Part shown: positions 50,801 to 61,826 of the stretch, piece by piece
Numbering within the stretch: the first letter of the stretch is position 1
Layout of the letters: every line of letters starts with the position of its first letter
From: Promerops cafer
Taxonomy: Eukaryota; Chordata; Aves; Passeriformes; Nectariniidae
Direction of reading: 5' to 3'
Assembly (NCBI GenBank): GCA_013398275.1
Contig: VZSE01008348.1
Location: 558,001-622,000, forward strand
DNA length: 64,000 bases
Translations under genes and position numbers: made by a program
The notes under the pieces: generated by a model
What the model saw: only the letters and a program-made list of their open reading frames with translations
Told to the model about the DNA's origin: nothing
The model's database searches: none

Positions 50801-53800
50801 TCTTGTTTGTATCTTCTCATGGAAATAACTTTAATAAATAATGATGCTATGAACCAAGTTCATCCTTCCATACCTCCATATGGAAACCTCCCTCAGTTCA
50901 TTTACTCTGCTGGCAGCAACAGACCGTGGTTTCACACACAACGCTATAAATATGCTGACCACAGAGCAGAAAGCAAACACTAACAAGATAGTAACTTACT
51001 TATCTATTAGAGAAAGGACTTTTCTCACTGCTTTGGTATGTCTGAATGTGACAATTTGTGTGCTCATGCAGGACTTCAAAAATTTGTTTTTATGACAGAA
51101 CAGAATAACTTGGAATTTATGGAAATGGGGGAGTTAGCAGTAACACATCCAGCAGGTTTTTTTTGTGATTAGTTGAAGCTGTTCAGACCACACTAGTTCA
51201 CCAAATCCTGAAACAGTCTGCAACCCTTAAAAAACAATTTCAGAAGGGGATTAAAAGAACAGTGTTGTATCTGAGGGTAAAGGGTAGAGATGTTGCCCTT
51301 AGCTGTTTGGGGCTTCCAAAGATGGCATTTCTAACCATGGCTATAGAAGGGCAAGTTACCCAGCATGAAAAAGTAGGGGTGATAAATGGTCTCAATTTCA
51401 TTGCATTGCTCTCATGTATTTTTGAAAATACGCAAGAGGACATGGAGAAAAAGTACTAAAAAAACAACACTGTGAACAAAGTCACTTAAGTATGTTTTAA
51501 GAAACCTGAAATAGTAAGGTACAAAACATAAAGTTTTCTCTCTATCATTTTTCCAGGGAACATTACCCCCTCCCCCACTTAATATCCCCACAAACTACAA
51601 AAGTTTGCCTAAAAATACAATTAATCTATCACCCAGGACCTATCTCTCCTCCCCTCTGTCCTTCTAATCATTAACCAGTTAGCTAAGGGATCTTGAGTTC
51701 AGCTGGGCATGGTGCACAGCCATGTAATGCATTCCAGCACATTATTTGTTCAGGCAGGTCCCATCTCAAACAATGCAAGATCCTTGTGATGGGAATTACC
51801 AGTCAGGTAGATACTGCAGTAGAGCATCAGAAACTATTTCTCAAACTCTGGTCAAGCCTATCCCTCATTAGGAACCTATCAATACCAAGAATTAAGTCCA
51901 TCCATATCCAGGCTGCTGATCCATTCAAAGACAACAGCAATTTATATCCCAGCACTTTCCAAACTGGGAGATGCGAACTGAGCAATTTGACTTAAAACAG
52001 TCATTTTGACCACAGAGCTGTAAATAAGAGGCATTTGGGAACAGGTGAGGAAGTAAGAAAGCCTTAAGAAACTCACCACCACATCGCCCTCCTGAGGAAG
52101 GTTGTTTGCTGGTAGCCTATTTTTCTCCTCATTGTTATAGTAGAGAGCTCCATCATTTCTCATCACCAGGCTGTGGACATCTCGACCAAGTGGAATTTGA
52201 TTCAAGTTTGCTTTCTGGGTTGCAACTCCAATACCCCAAATCCCTAAAATGTGACATTAACATAGTAAGAAAAAAAACATGTTATTTTGAAAACTGACTG
52301 AAGCAGGACAGCATAAAGAATTTGGTTTTTAACTAATGCCATGATGGTATTACCAGTAAATGTCTCCTGAGAATACCAGAACTACTGTAGGTTAGCTCTG
52401 GTAGCTGAGCACCATCCAGCCAGTCATTCTCTTCCCACCCCCCTCGGCCCCCATGGAATGGAGGAAGAGGAAAGGAAGAGTAAAATCAAGAAAACTTGCG
52501 GCTAAAGATAAAAATTGTTTAGTAAGTAAAGCAGAATTGAAAGAGACAACAAAACAAAGTCATGCAATGGCAATCACTCACCACCTCCCATGGGTAGACT
52601 GATGCCCAGCCAATTCCCAAGTAAGATGGGTAATCTCCCTAAATCCCCTCCTCTCCCATTTATTCCTGAACAAGACAGGTGCTATGTGGTATGGAATATC
52701 TCTTTGGCTCACTCTCTGTTTGGGTCATCCACCTGGTTATGTCCCCTCACAAGCTTTTATGCAACCCTAATCATATTCACTAGAGGGGCAGAGTGGGAAA
52801 CAGAGGAGGTTTGGATGCCATGCAAGCCCTGCTCAGCAATAGCTAAAATACTGATGTGTTACCAGTATTGTTTTGTTATCAGTATTGCTTTAGTCACAAA
52901 TCTAAAACAAAGAACCACAGCAGCTGCTATGAAGATAATTAACTTCATCCTGACCAGACCCAGCACAAGTAGCCACAGGAGACTGAAGACAAACAGCATC
53001 TATCTTGAAAAAGAAGGATCTCTGAAAAAGAGAATTGTAACCACTCAGCTTAACTTTTATTCCCAGAAAAATACTGAAAACAAACTCTGAGACTGTAGGT
53101 GGATACAAAAAATAAAGCCAACTAGCATGGATCTATAAACAACAAATTTTCCTTTTTCAGCTAGTTAGACTAGTCTTATGGAAAAAAAGAAAGTGTTAAT
53201 ATTATAGACCTTGACTTGGTAATATTTTTGAAACTCATATAACACTGAAATAGTCAAATGATGAAAACATGGTCTAGACAGTTACAGCAATACGAAGGCA
53301 CGAGTGGTTAGAAAACTATTCCAGGATTACTCATCAGTAGCACCCTGTCAAATCAAAAGAGATGACTCAAGTGGGGTTTGAGGTTTTGCACTGAATGCAC
53401 AAGGTCAGATACTGTTCTGTATTACCATCAATTACTTGAATAACATGACAATGTTGATTAAACATGCTGCCAATCCCAGCCTGACAGGACTGCAAGCTCT
53501 TGAGAGACTCCTCAAGTTTAAAGTCATCCTGACTAACCAGTTAGAAATAAAGAAAGTGTATATGTTTTTACTAAATTATGAAGAAGAACAGGTAAATAGG
53601 AACAGTAAGTGGCACAAATACAGTAGTGGCTTGGTAACCAGCTCACAGACCACTTGCTGAGTGTGCCCTACTGATGTCGAAAACTTTTGGATGTGTGGCA
53701 TGTATAAAACAGATGAGGTCATCTACTGCTGCTGCAGCTGAAGCAGAGCACCCATTTTAAGCACTGTACCTCAAGACAAATTAGGCTGACTAGAGATATT

Positions 53801-56654
53801 GTAGGAGAAACAAGAAAACCAATCCAAAGTGTAAACATTTCATCTATAAGGAGATAATGAAAAAACCCCAACAAACTGGAACTGTTTAGTCTAGAGAGGA
53901 CTAAAATGAGGCAAAAATGGAAGAAATTTATTTTCAAAAGACAAAACTGTAGAGTAATTTACTCTAACGTCAAGAATAAAAAGGACAAGAGTGTGATTTG
54001 ACTTCAGAAAACTTTACAATAGTCAGGGTGACCCCATGGATAACCTCTACTTGACTGTGCAGGGATACTTCTGGAAATCAAAGATTTACTTTAAGTCTTC
54101 TACAGTTCTCCTGCCTTGGGGCACAGGAATAGAGGAAAAAAGGCTCACAGGGACCAGGAAAGTTTATTTCCCGTGTTTCTCAAGTGTAAGAACACGGATA
54201 CACTATCTGTGTGAATAATGACCATGTATGAACAACACCTGCTATGCATTCTTCCCAACATAAGAGATAATAAAATTGACAGGTTAAGATGGATATGGGC
54301 TTACATGTAGCTTAAAATGAACCAACTAGTTGGACTGCAAGGTGTTGTGGGTAGATCTGTGTTCACACTGCCTGTACTCTGACCCACCTGCAGGCAAACA
54401 ACTCTTACTCAAAAAGTTTCAGCATCAAGCTCCAGCTGGAACATAAGGCCTGCCTCTGGCCTAACACTTCCCTTCTTCCCTCCCCACACACACTTAGGGA
54501 AAGCACAGCTTCATTTTCAGAGCGTCTGCTAGCAGCTTTTAAAAATACAGGATGATTTTTCATGCTAGAATACAGGCAAGCCTGGAGTGCTCTCTGTAGT
54601 GGTGAAGCTGACTGTATTTGTAGGAGCAAATAAAGGAACAAGGTGCTGAAAGGCTCCTCTGGATAAGGCAGTGTCAGTGTAAGTGCTACACACTTGATCT
54701 GAAGAGCAAAGGATAGCACAAAGGAGTGTTACCCTTGCTTGGGCAAACAGTGCCTGCTGCAAGCAAATGAGGGTAGACAAATAGATACAAATATCACTGG
54801 ATAAACTGCACTCCTTAAAAAATACTTCATAGCTACAGTGTTTGATGTGGTCATAAGCATTTATTCAGCAAAAATAATTTCTAAAATATTCCACCTGAAA
54901 AATATGCCTATAAAAGCATACAAAACAATGTGGGGGCTTAGTATTTGCACTCCTCTAGTAATACACTTACTATTATTTTTAATATTTTAGAGTCAAAATT
55001 TTAAAAAGAGAAAAAAATAAATTTCCTTTCATACAGTAACTTATAAATCTCTCTGATGTTGACAAGTTCAAAGATGCAATTAGAAAGATGCATGTGCTGA
55101 GCATTTGAGATATTGACACCAGCAGGCAATGTAACATACCTCCCGAGTTTCAAGTTGCATATTTTTTGCTGACTAACCTGAGGACTGGATTTTAAACTCA
55201 AAATAGCTCTTGTTCTGATGCAAAGGTGCATTGGCTAAGCAGCCTCCCGTGCCACATATTCTTCTGCCATTTTTAACAATGACGACATCTGTTCCTGCAA
55301 GTAGAAAAAAAACCCCACAGAACTTCAAAACATTTTTAGAAATCTGAAAGCAGCCCTCAAAAGCCCTAAACATTGAGACTAGTTTTTGTTACTTCTGCCC
55401 CAAGTAAAAGCTTCATTAGTCTGTGAGAAATATGATGATGGGCCGTGCTTTGAAGCAAGAGAAGGAAGGTTGTTTACAGGCTAGTTCATCTTTCCACTAG
55501 GGTTTATTTATTTAAAATCTATAAGCTGATCTAATTTTCACCTCTCGGGCTTTATGGCACCATGCTGATTACAACCTTTGCTTAGCCACATCAGAAGCAT
55601 GACTTACAATTTAGTCAGAAAGGGTTCACTGTGAGACCAAAGCCCTGTACTCTGTTCTCTAACATCGGAGAAAAAGCATTCTGCAACAAGAAGGAAAAGC
55701 ATATCGGGTAGAAATGAACGATGGAATCGCAAGGTGCTTAGTTAGTTTCTGAAACAGTCCTTCTATTAGAAATGTGCCTGCCAAAACAGAGAGAAAATAA
55801 ATCCTCTGCTAAGTTTTCCTTCTCCTTTGGACGACTTCAGCTTTAGGCACTGTTGTCACGGCCAAGCACGTGGGAGGCTGTAGCTAACAATTGTGCTGGA
55901 GCACTGGACCGTACCTATTCCTCCCCAGCTCTCTCCCCCACTCTGCTGCTGCCGGCCCAGATCCCTTCTCTCCTCAGCAAAGCCCGGACATGGTTCTGTG
56001 GATAGCTCATGCCAAGGGTAATCCTCAAAAGAGCAGCACGGACAAGACTCTGCAGGGCCTGGCTCCTTCTTCATCTCCACTGCCCTAACTGGAGGTGGAG
56101 TCTCAGACCCTGGAGATGTTTAAGGAAAGGCTGGACGTGGCATTAAGTGCCCTGGTCTGGCTGACATGGTGGCGTTGGGTCACAGGTTGGACTCGACGAC
56201 CTCAGAAGTCTTTTCCAACCTCACAGACTCTGTGGTTCTGTGAACTCAGCCCCTCGGCTCTGAACCGCCCGTGCCTACCCTGACCACGACAGCCCCTGCC
56301 GGGCAACCTGCTCCCCTCGGGCACCTCACATACTCGTTGTGCCGATCAACTTCAGCTAAACACAAACTGCTTTAAACCACTTTTAAAACCGAGCTTCCTT
56401 TCCCCCCCCGCTCCGAAAACTGCCAATTCCTGCTAAAGAAGTAGCCCCAAAGTGACTTTCCCAGCGGTTACCCCGCGCCGCGCCCCGGAGCTGCGGCCCA
56501 GCCTGCCAGGCAGGCGCCCGCCGGCGGCAGCGGCCCTGCCCCGCTCACCCATGCGCTGCGTGTCCAGGTGCACGGCCGGCATCTCCTTGAGCGGGATGTG
56601 CCCGGCGCCGCCATCCCGGCACCAGGAGAAGCAGCAGAACACGGAGGCGGCCAT
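47727..56654 (-). CDS. SPRYD7: SPRY domain-containing protein 7, five coding exons
   Basis: Spliced gene. Coding exons on the minus strand are 56654-56549, 55294-55178, 52243-52077, 50444-50342 and 47824-47727 (106, 117, 167, 103 and 98 nt). They total 591 nt: 196 codons plus TGA. All four introns start GT and end AG, and the reading frame is preserved across every junction. The protein runs from MAASVFCC to FEQQIF and matches vertebrate SPRYD7 in sequence and in its usual length of 196 residues, as I know the family. It is essentially one SPRY fold (roughly residues 40-185), a beta-sandwich usually used for protein binding. No membrane segment or signal peptide is seen. The molecular function is poorly known; the human gene lies in the 13q14 region deleted in chronic lymphocytic leukaemia. 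No stop or frameshift interrupts it, so it appears intact. Introns 2 and 4 carry transposon remnants. Confidence 0.97.
49250..49450. other. CpG-rich patch in SPRYD7 intron 4
   Basis: About ten CpGs in 200 bp, within AT-rich, CpG-poor intron sequence. It begins with a CTG run and includes an E-box CACGTG at 49325-49330. It lies in an open frame of 108 codons on the plus strand (49233-49559), which I do not believe codes for protein. It could be a regulatory element or an old repeat. Confidence 0.5.
49625..49860 (+). mobile_element. CR1 fragment without its 3' terminus
   Basis: It reads CTGGAGCATCTCTCCTATGA, then AGGCTGAGGGAGCTGGGCCT and GTTCAGTCTCGAGAAGAGA: the end of CR1 ORF2. It continues to a GCACTGCTCGGTGGTGCCGA part and stops without the usual CR1 terminus. 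Confidence 0.9.
49862..49925. repeat. A/C-rich simple repeat
   Basis: Imperfect ACACAAAC/AACAACAC units directly after the CR1 fragment. Confidence 0.9.
50342..50444 (-). CDS. SPRYD7: SPRYD7 coding exon 4 (residues 131-164 plus 1 nt)
   Basis: The acceptor reads TTGTAG and the donor GTAAGT. It encodes GITYDHVELNVYLNGKNMHC and then PASGIRGTVYPVVY. The DHVELNVYLNGK part is the typical SPRY strand pair. It is 103 nt with no ATG-led open frame in the correct register, so it is easy to miss in an ORF scan. Confidence 0.97.
50445..52076 (-). other. SPRYD7 intron 3
   Basis: A 1632-bp GT-AG intron, AT-rich. I see no recognisable repeat, RNA gene or coding exon in it. Confidence 0.85.
52077..52243 (-). 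CDS. SPRYD7: SPRYD7 coding exon 3 (residues 75-130)
   Basis: The acceptor reads TTTTAG and the donor GTGAGT. It encodes IWGIGVATQKANLNQIPLG and continues through the SLVMRNDGALYYNNEEK stretch to GDVV, the core of the SPRY domain. It is 167 nt, entering in phase 1 and leaving in phase 0. Confidence 0.97.
52480..52967 (+). mobile_element. LTR fragment of a bird endogenous retrovirus
   Basis: It contains GCTATGTGGTATGGAATATC, TTTGGGTCATCCACCTGGTT, GCCCTGCTCAGCAATAGCTA and an end near AACTTCATCCTGACCAGACC then CAGCACA. These resemble a widespread avian LTR. The left edge is uncertain. It sits antisense in SPRYD7 intron 2. A 166-codon open frame over it (52590-53090) is not a gene. Confidence 0.75.
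53340..54180 (+). mobile_element. Decayed CR1-like sequence
   Basis: Heavily diverged traces of CR1 text on the plus strand, for example ATCAATTACTTGAATAACAT, TGGAACTGTTTAGTCTAGAG and AAAAAGGCTCACAGGGACCA, in the correct CR1 order. It is much older than the other copies, so the boundaries are approximate. Confidence 0.5.
55178..55294 (-). CDS. SPRYD7: SPRYD7 coding exon 2 (residues 36-74)
   Basis: The acceptor reads TTGCAG and the donor GTTAGT. The exon completes the split Gly36 codon and encodes TDVVIVKNGRRICGTGGC, continuing to YFEFKIQSS. This is the first beta-strand part of the SPRY fold. It is 117 nt with phase 1 at both ends. Confidence 0.97.
55295..56548 (-). other. SPRYD7 intron 1
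   Basis: A 1254-bp GT-AG intron. A young-looking CR1 3' end sits at 56082-56252, only about 300 bp from the exon 1 donor. The rest is unremarkable. Confidence 0.9.
56082..56252 (+). mobile_element. CR1 3' end in SPRYD7 intron 1
   Basis: It reads GAGATGTTTAAGGAAAGGCT, GACATGGTGGCGTTGGGTCA, GTTGGACTCGACGACCTCAG and AGTCTTTTCCAACCTCACAG, then the terminal TCTGTGGTTCTGTGA. It is well preserved. Confidence 0.93.
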
Positions 56655-56770
56655 GGCCGGCCGCACCCCCCGCACCGCGCAGGCGCAACGGCCGCCGCCG
56701 CACGGGGCCGCCCGCCGCGACATGGCGGGCGGGGAGCGCTGCGCTGAGCGCGGGCTGAAGTAAAATGAAA
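56450..56770 (-). promoter_or_regulatory. CpG island promoter of SPRYD7
   Basis: A short, very GC- and CpG-rich block covers exon 1 and the presumed 5' UTR, with an abrupt change to AT-rich DNA at 56760. It includes an NRF1-like element (CGCGCAGGCGCA, 56676-56687) and a YY1-like CATGGCGGGC at 56721-56730. There is no obvious TATA box, as expected for a housekeeping-type promoter. The transcription start probably lies within about 56660-56760. Confidence 0.8.
56549..56654 (-). CDS. SPRYD7: SPRYD7 coding exon 1 (residues 1-35 plus 1 nt)
   Basis: The ATG is at 56654-56652 with G at -3 and G at +4, a strong Kozak context. The peptide starts MAASVFCCFSWC and ends HLDTQRM, with one extra G before the donor GTGAGC. 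The start was chosen because it gives the family length of 196 residues. An in-frame ATG also exists upstream at 56723-56721 and would add 23 residues. The exon lies inside a CpG island. Confidence 0.96.
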
Positions 56771-56901
56771 TTAAATTTAAAATAAATTATCAATATTAAC
56801 GCCCCGTCTTTCCTCTGGAAATTAAAACCTGCTGCTCTTTTTCCGCAGTTGTCGCCGTGGCGTGAGGCGACCGGCGCAGCCTCCTAAAGGACGTATTGTA
56901 C

Positions 56902-56949
56902 GTATATACACGCATATAAAGGATAATTTATCTATATATGCGTATATAC
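56902..56949. repeat. AT-rich imperfect hairpin upstream of SPRYD7
   Basis: GTATATACACGCATATA pairs with TATATATGCGTATATAC around a short AT-rich loop, with a 2-nt bulge. Confidence 0.75.
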
Positions 56950-59900
56950 ACATATGAAAAAAGAGGTCACTCATTATGATGGGCAGGTGGTAGGTATGGC
57001 ATCAACGAACCTCACATGTGAGAAGGGACTCCATGGAAATTCACTGCTCAGTTATTCCTGGCGCCAAGTAACACAAACCCCGTTTTATTTCCTTTTTCTA
57101 TTTTTTCCCCTCCACTTTTCTCTTTTTTAGTTCTTGGAAAACTCAGACGTGTCTCGCTGAAATGAAAGGTTCACACAGCTGGGCCTGCCAGGTGTACCTG
57201 TGAGTTGCTCTTTCTCCTTATTTTCCAGACCTGTCCATCTCTGAGTCTTAACCCTGAGTGTTTGAAGAAGTACTCTTTGCTTCTAGAGTGCTTCTTCGTG
57301 TGTTCAGAACTTCTCCTAATTTGCTCAGTTAAATTCAACTGCCAAGACTGCTACAGTGTGCTATCATTGCACTTACCATTTTGTTTGGGGCAAAGCACAG
57401 TTTGGGGCCAGCTCTGTGTCCCTTTCACAGAGGCAGAATACCACTTAATTAAAAAAGCTGTCACATTACTTGTGGTCTTTGGTTTACACAAGCATTTCTA
57501 TGTCTATTTCTGCATTCCTCTAGCATACACAGCATCCAGAGCAGGACCAACAAACTGGGCTCCAACAAACATAGTAAATATTGATAACATGACTATAGAA
57601 GCCTACCTGTGCCCGCTTCACTTTTTTATTTATCTACAGAAAAATATCAAATAAATGTTGTGCCACGAGCTGCTGATGTAGAATGTTTTGCAGACAGCAG
57701 GTAATTTTATTACTTGCATCTGAAGGCTTATTTATCTCTGAACCAGTTTGTGATGAAATTGTTGTTTCTCTAATTCAGCTGGTGTATTATTTTGTGGCAT
57801 TTCACCTAGAAGGCTCCCTTAACATTTTATTACAGTATGAAGTATGATGTAAGTAATGTAACCCATGTGGTACTATGTTATCTGTCTTGTGGGGGCCAGG
57901 GGGTTAATACAGATATTCAGAAATCCTTGTTAAAAGAAACTTTCATAGCCACAAATATCTTACTGGTCTGGATGGGCTGTATCAGTCACACTTACCTCCT
58001 TTTACTTGAAACATGAGGTGAAGTGCTGTCTTTTTCAAAATCGTGCCTAAAACCAATCTGATTTTAAGAGCAGCTTTAAGATGTGCTTCCTTTTTTTTAT
58101 TGGACTTACTGTTACAGCCCATAAACATTTGGGGTCAAGAGCTCACTTCCTTAAAATATGCCAAATGGGATTAGTCTTGAACTCCCAAGAAGTAAGTATT
58201 AGGTGGAAACTGATGCTTATTTATTTCATATGGAGGGCATCGGGATTCTTATTGGTAGCTTGTTGTTCACATATTTAGTCTCATTTAAGTCACTGTGGGA
58301 TTTTTATTGCCTGTGGGTTTGTAACAGTAAATGCTAAAAGATAAATGTTAATATAGTTTTAAAAACAACAACAAAAAAAAGAAAAAATAAGAAGAAAACT
58401 TAGAGACCTAAGGTTTAAATGACTCCCTGTCTCATGTTTTTCTCTGCCCCACTACATCCTTTCTTCTCCAAAATGAGCCCTGGGAATACAAACACATCTC
58501 ACCACACGAAGTCAGCATTGCCAAATCTGTTGGACTCAAGGGGATGAAGCTTTGGGGAGCAGTGTCTGGCTGTGCCTCCCTGCCAGTTTCCTGCTCCACT
58601 ACGGTCTTAACTGGAGAGGCTGGTTTTACAGGCCAGCAGACTGCAGCCCTCGTGCAGCAAAGCGCACGCCGCTGCTTTGGAGCACGTTGATTCCACCGCC
58701 TGTGTGCTTGGCAGGCAGGAAGCCTGGGGGCCGAGTCATCCTTGCACCCATCCTGTCTCCCTGCAGATGCAGAGCCCAGCCCCTGAGCACCCTGGCAGCG
58801 GCTGGTGGCAGACTGGTGTCACGAAGAGCAGGAGCGGCGGCAGAGGTGTTTGTGTGCCCTGAGTGAAGGCCCTGGCGTAGAACACGAGCAGCATATACGC
58901 TGGTGTGGTGGAAGTAAGGCAAAAGTCAGCTGGTAAGAAATGTGGCTTACTCATATGCCTTTCTTGAAGGATGAGGTGAACACTTGCAGCAGCATAGCAC
59001 TGTATTTGTAAATGTGCTTGTCAGCCTGTTTATAGAGTGTGTGAACACCAAAAGCTTTACAGTGCACAAAGAACTGCCCCAAAGAAATGAAGATCTTGCC
59101 TTCAATATTTAGAAGTATAATTGTGCTTGGTAATCAAGGGTTAATTCAGCTTCTGCCTTACTTGAATGTTTATTTCTTTCACTTGGGGAGGCCAAGTATT
59201 TTGGACCCTCCCACACTGGATGCAAAATTATGCGCAGCATGCCTAGACATGTTTGCTGCTTGCAGCGTTTAAACTTTATTTCCTTGAACAGTAGCAGCAG
59301 AGACATTTTGTCTGGGAACCATGCTAGTAGAACACGACCACTCCCATCCCTTTCACAAATGCAGACTTATTTGGAGGACCTGCTGAAGGAAAATGATGGT
59401 CATTGACTTGTTTCATTCTCTGGCTTAGAGCTTCATTCACAAAAATACAACTGTCTCTCATTAGTCCTGCAAAGTACATCTACTGGCTTCAGATAAATTT
59501 CAGAAAGGTTCCCTGATATGCCAAATTTGCAGGAGAGGGCAGCTCTCTCCCGTTGTGGCACAACACATTACAACAATGTAATACATTACTAATCTGTTCT
59601 CAGAAAAATAATTCCTCTTTGTCCTGCAAGTAAAAACCAATCAGACTTGCTTCTCTGCTGCCACATGCTTTGTGAAGGCATTTACACCTGTGAAAACCAA
59701 AGTAAAAAAGTAGTTATTATGTATGTTGGAATGGATTTAGTAATGTCTCCATGCAACGTGCAGAGAAGTAAATGATGGTGCAGGACTGGAAAATCAAGGT
59801 TTGTTTATTGAAAGCAGTCCTTCCACTCCCAGGGTCAGGCCTGTGGTTTGGAAGATGATACAGACAAGGTCTCAGATGAAAAACAGGTTGTGCTTGTACT

Positions 59901-61740
59901 TTTGAAATCTTCACCATAATGTAGTTCTTGTGAGGATTAACGTTCTGTAGGAAGTGTAAAACTCTGTTTTACACAGTTAATCTGACGCTTGCCAAATCAT
60001 AGAAGAAATTACATATGGAAATTAATTTTGTTCCTTGTTGTTCTCTTTGCTTTGGAGGTCACTTCTCCTTTCCTCTTCATGCAATACTAGCAAAACTCAC
60101 TGGAACAGAGCTTTGATCTATAGGCAATCCCAAACCTCATTAAAACGACAGGGACGCTGGCCATGTTTTGTTCAGGAAGGAGCAATTAAGTTCTTTTATG
60201 GCATAAGATAGCTAAAAACGAGAAACTGCTGCCCATGGCATGGGGGGCATGGCCCAGTGCTAAGATGAGCTAACTTGTATGAGCAAGCACTAATTTGGGG
60301 AAAGTCAGGGAGACTTTTCTAGGGACTGCTTGCGAACGCAGCAGCAAGAGCACAGATTGGTTGCAGCTGTGTTTGCCTGTGTGCATGTCTGGGACCGGAA
60401 ACACCACGCAAGAGCCAGCAGACAGTGGGAGAAGCAGTGGTGTATGGCCCTGAGAAAAAGCCAAGGGACAGCTTCTTCTGGGCAAGCATCCTGGCTGGAG
60501 CAGCAAACTTGGACTGCTGCACAGTTTTCCCTCCCATTTGCTTCCTCTGTGTGCAAGGAAATGGGACGTGGCTGTACATTCTTTGTAAATAAATAGGATT
60601 TCGCTAAGGAGCTGACTGAATTCATCATCAATTCCCCCCCACGTCCCTCCGCAGAAAAATCTGGCAAAGTGCTGAATATTAGTTAACTCTGTGGGTCAAA
60701 GTTCTGTATGCAAAACTACAGAGCTTTTCAGAACTGCTAAAATAGTCACCAGAGACCCTGCAGATATCAAGGCAGTCTCTGAAATTCAGACCTCAAAACA
60801 GCAGTTGTTCATCTCAGTTGCTGATGATCCTTCGTGGATTTTTAATGCCTGGTATTTCTACAATCCATATTAAAAGTAGCTCTTATGGAACAATGACAAG
60901 AAACTGCTTTCTCTGATCCCTTGTTTGGAATGTTTAATACAGTCCAGATGTATCTGTTGAAAAGAAATGTAGTCAGATACAATATAGTTGTGAAACATTT
61001 ATACATCAGTAAGGTGTTTGATACGTGGAGCTGTTTTGAATAATTTATTTATTTGTGTTATCTTATGGTGTCTTCTTATCAAGCTGCTCTAAGCTCTTGC
61101 AGATTTATGTCCATATTTAGGTCCCCACAGCAACTCCATTATCCCCCTCAGATTGAGAGTATGCTCCTCCCAGCACAGCTGAATAAAGCAGAGTCCTTCA
61201 AGAAGTCTCTGTCCTGAAGCTGGAGTGTACTCTGTGTGTGCTCTGACACCTCTGTAATGGGACGTGAAGCCTTAGCCTTAGTGGGAAGGTAGGTTTGCAG
61301 CCAAGGATAAGACTGTAAAATGCCCTCAACTCACCTCTTTTACCCGGAGCTTCACCCCAGGAGACAATTACAATCCAACAGGTCTTTGGTTCAGAGGTGC
61401 TTTACTGATGTAGAATACAAATTTGGGAGGAAAAAAAATGCTGCTTTTAACTCCAGCTATATTTATCAATCAGTTCTTCTCCAGCAAAGCACAGCGGGTG
61501 CCTGGAGCCTGGAATGAGCAGCTGGTGTGGCCGAGGGCAAGGCTGTGTTACTTTTGGCAGCAGTGCTGCCAATAGCTGGCTGGAAGCATTTGTGAAATTA
61601 TGGCCTGTGGGGGCACTTCTGGTTTATGCTGACGTGTGTGCAGGCTGCCACCGAAACAGGCCCTCTCACTGGCTCATCCTGGCACTGGTGTTTGTTCGGC
61701 TGCAGGATCAGCTGGCTGCCAAAATTGATCCTGATGGAAA

Positions 61741-61759
61741 CTTCTTTTTTTTTTNTGGA

Positions 61760-61825
<66 letters not shown>
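61741..61825. repeat. Long T homopolymer with an N
   Basis: A short T run, one N (61755), TGGAAAAA, then 62 uninterrupted T. The length and the N suggest an assembly edge rather than a trustworthy genomic tract. Confidence 0.9.

Positions 61826-61826
<1 letters not shown>

Larger units (their letters stand above)
52244..55177 (-). other. SPRYD7 intron 2
   Basis: A 2934-bp GT-AG intron, the longest in the gene. It holds an LTR fragment (about 52480-52967) and a decayed CR1-like stretch (about 53340-54180), both oriented antisense to the gene. Confidence 0.9.

Noticed and set aside
52590..53090. 166-codon plus-strand frame
   Set aside because: It is LTR sequence plus intron DNA; no protein family is visible.
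58552..58866. 104-codon plus-strand frame
   Set aside because: It has low-complexity Arg/Ala-rich text from GC-rich DNA. The splice-site pattern there was kept as a finding instead.
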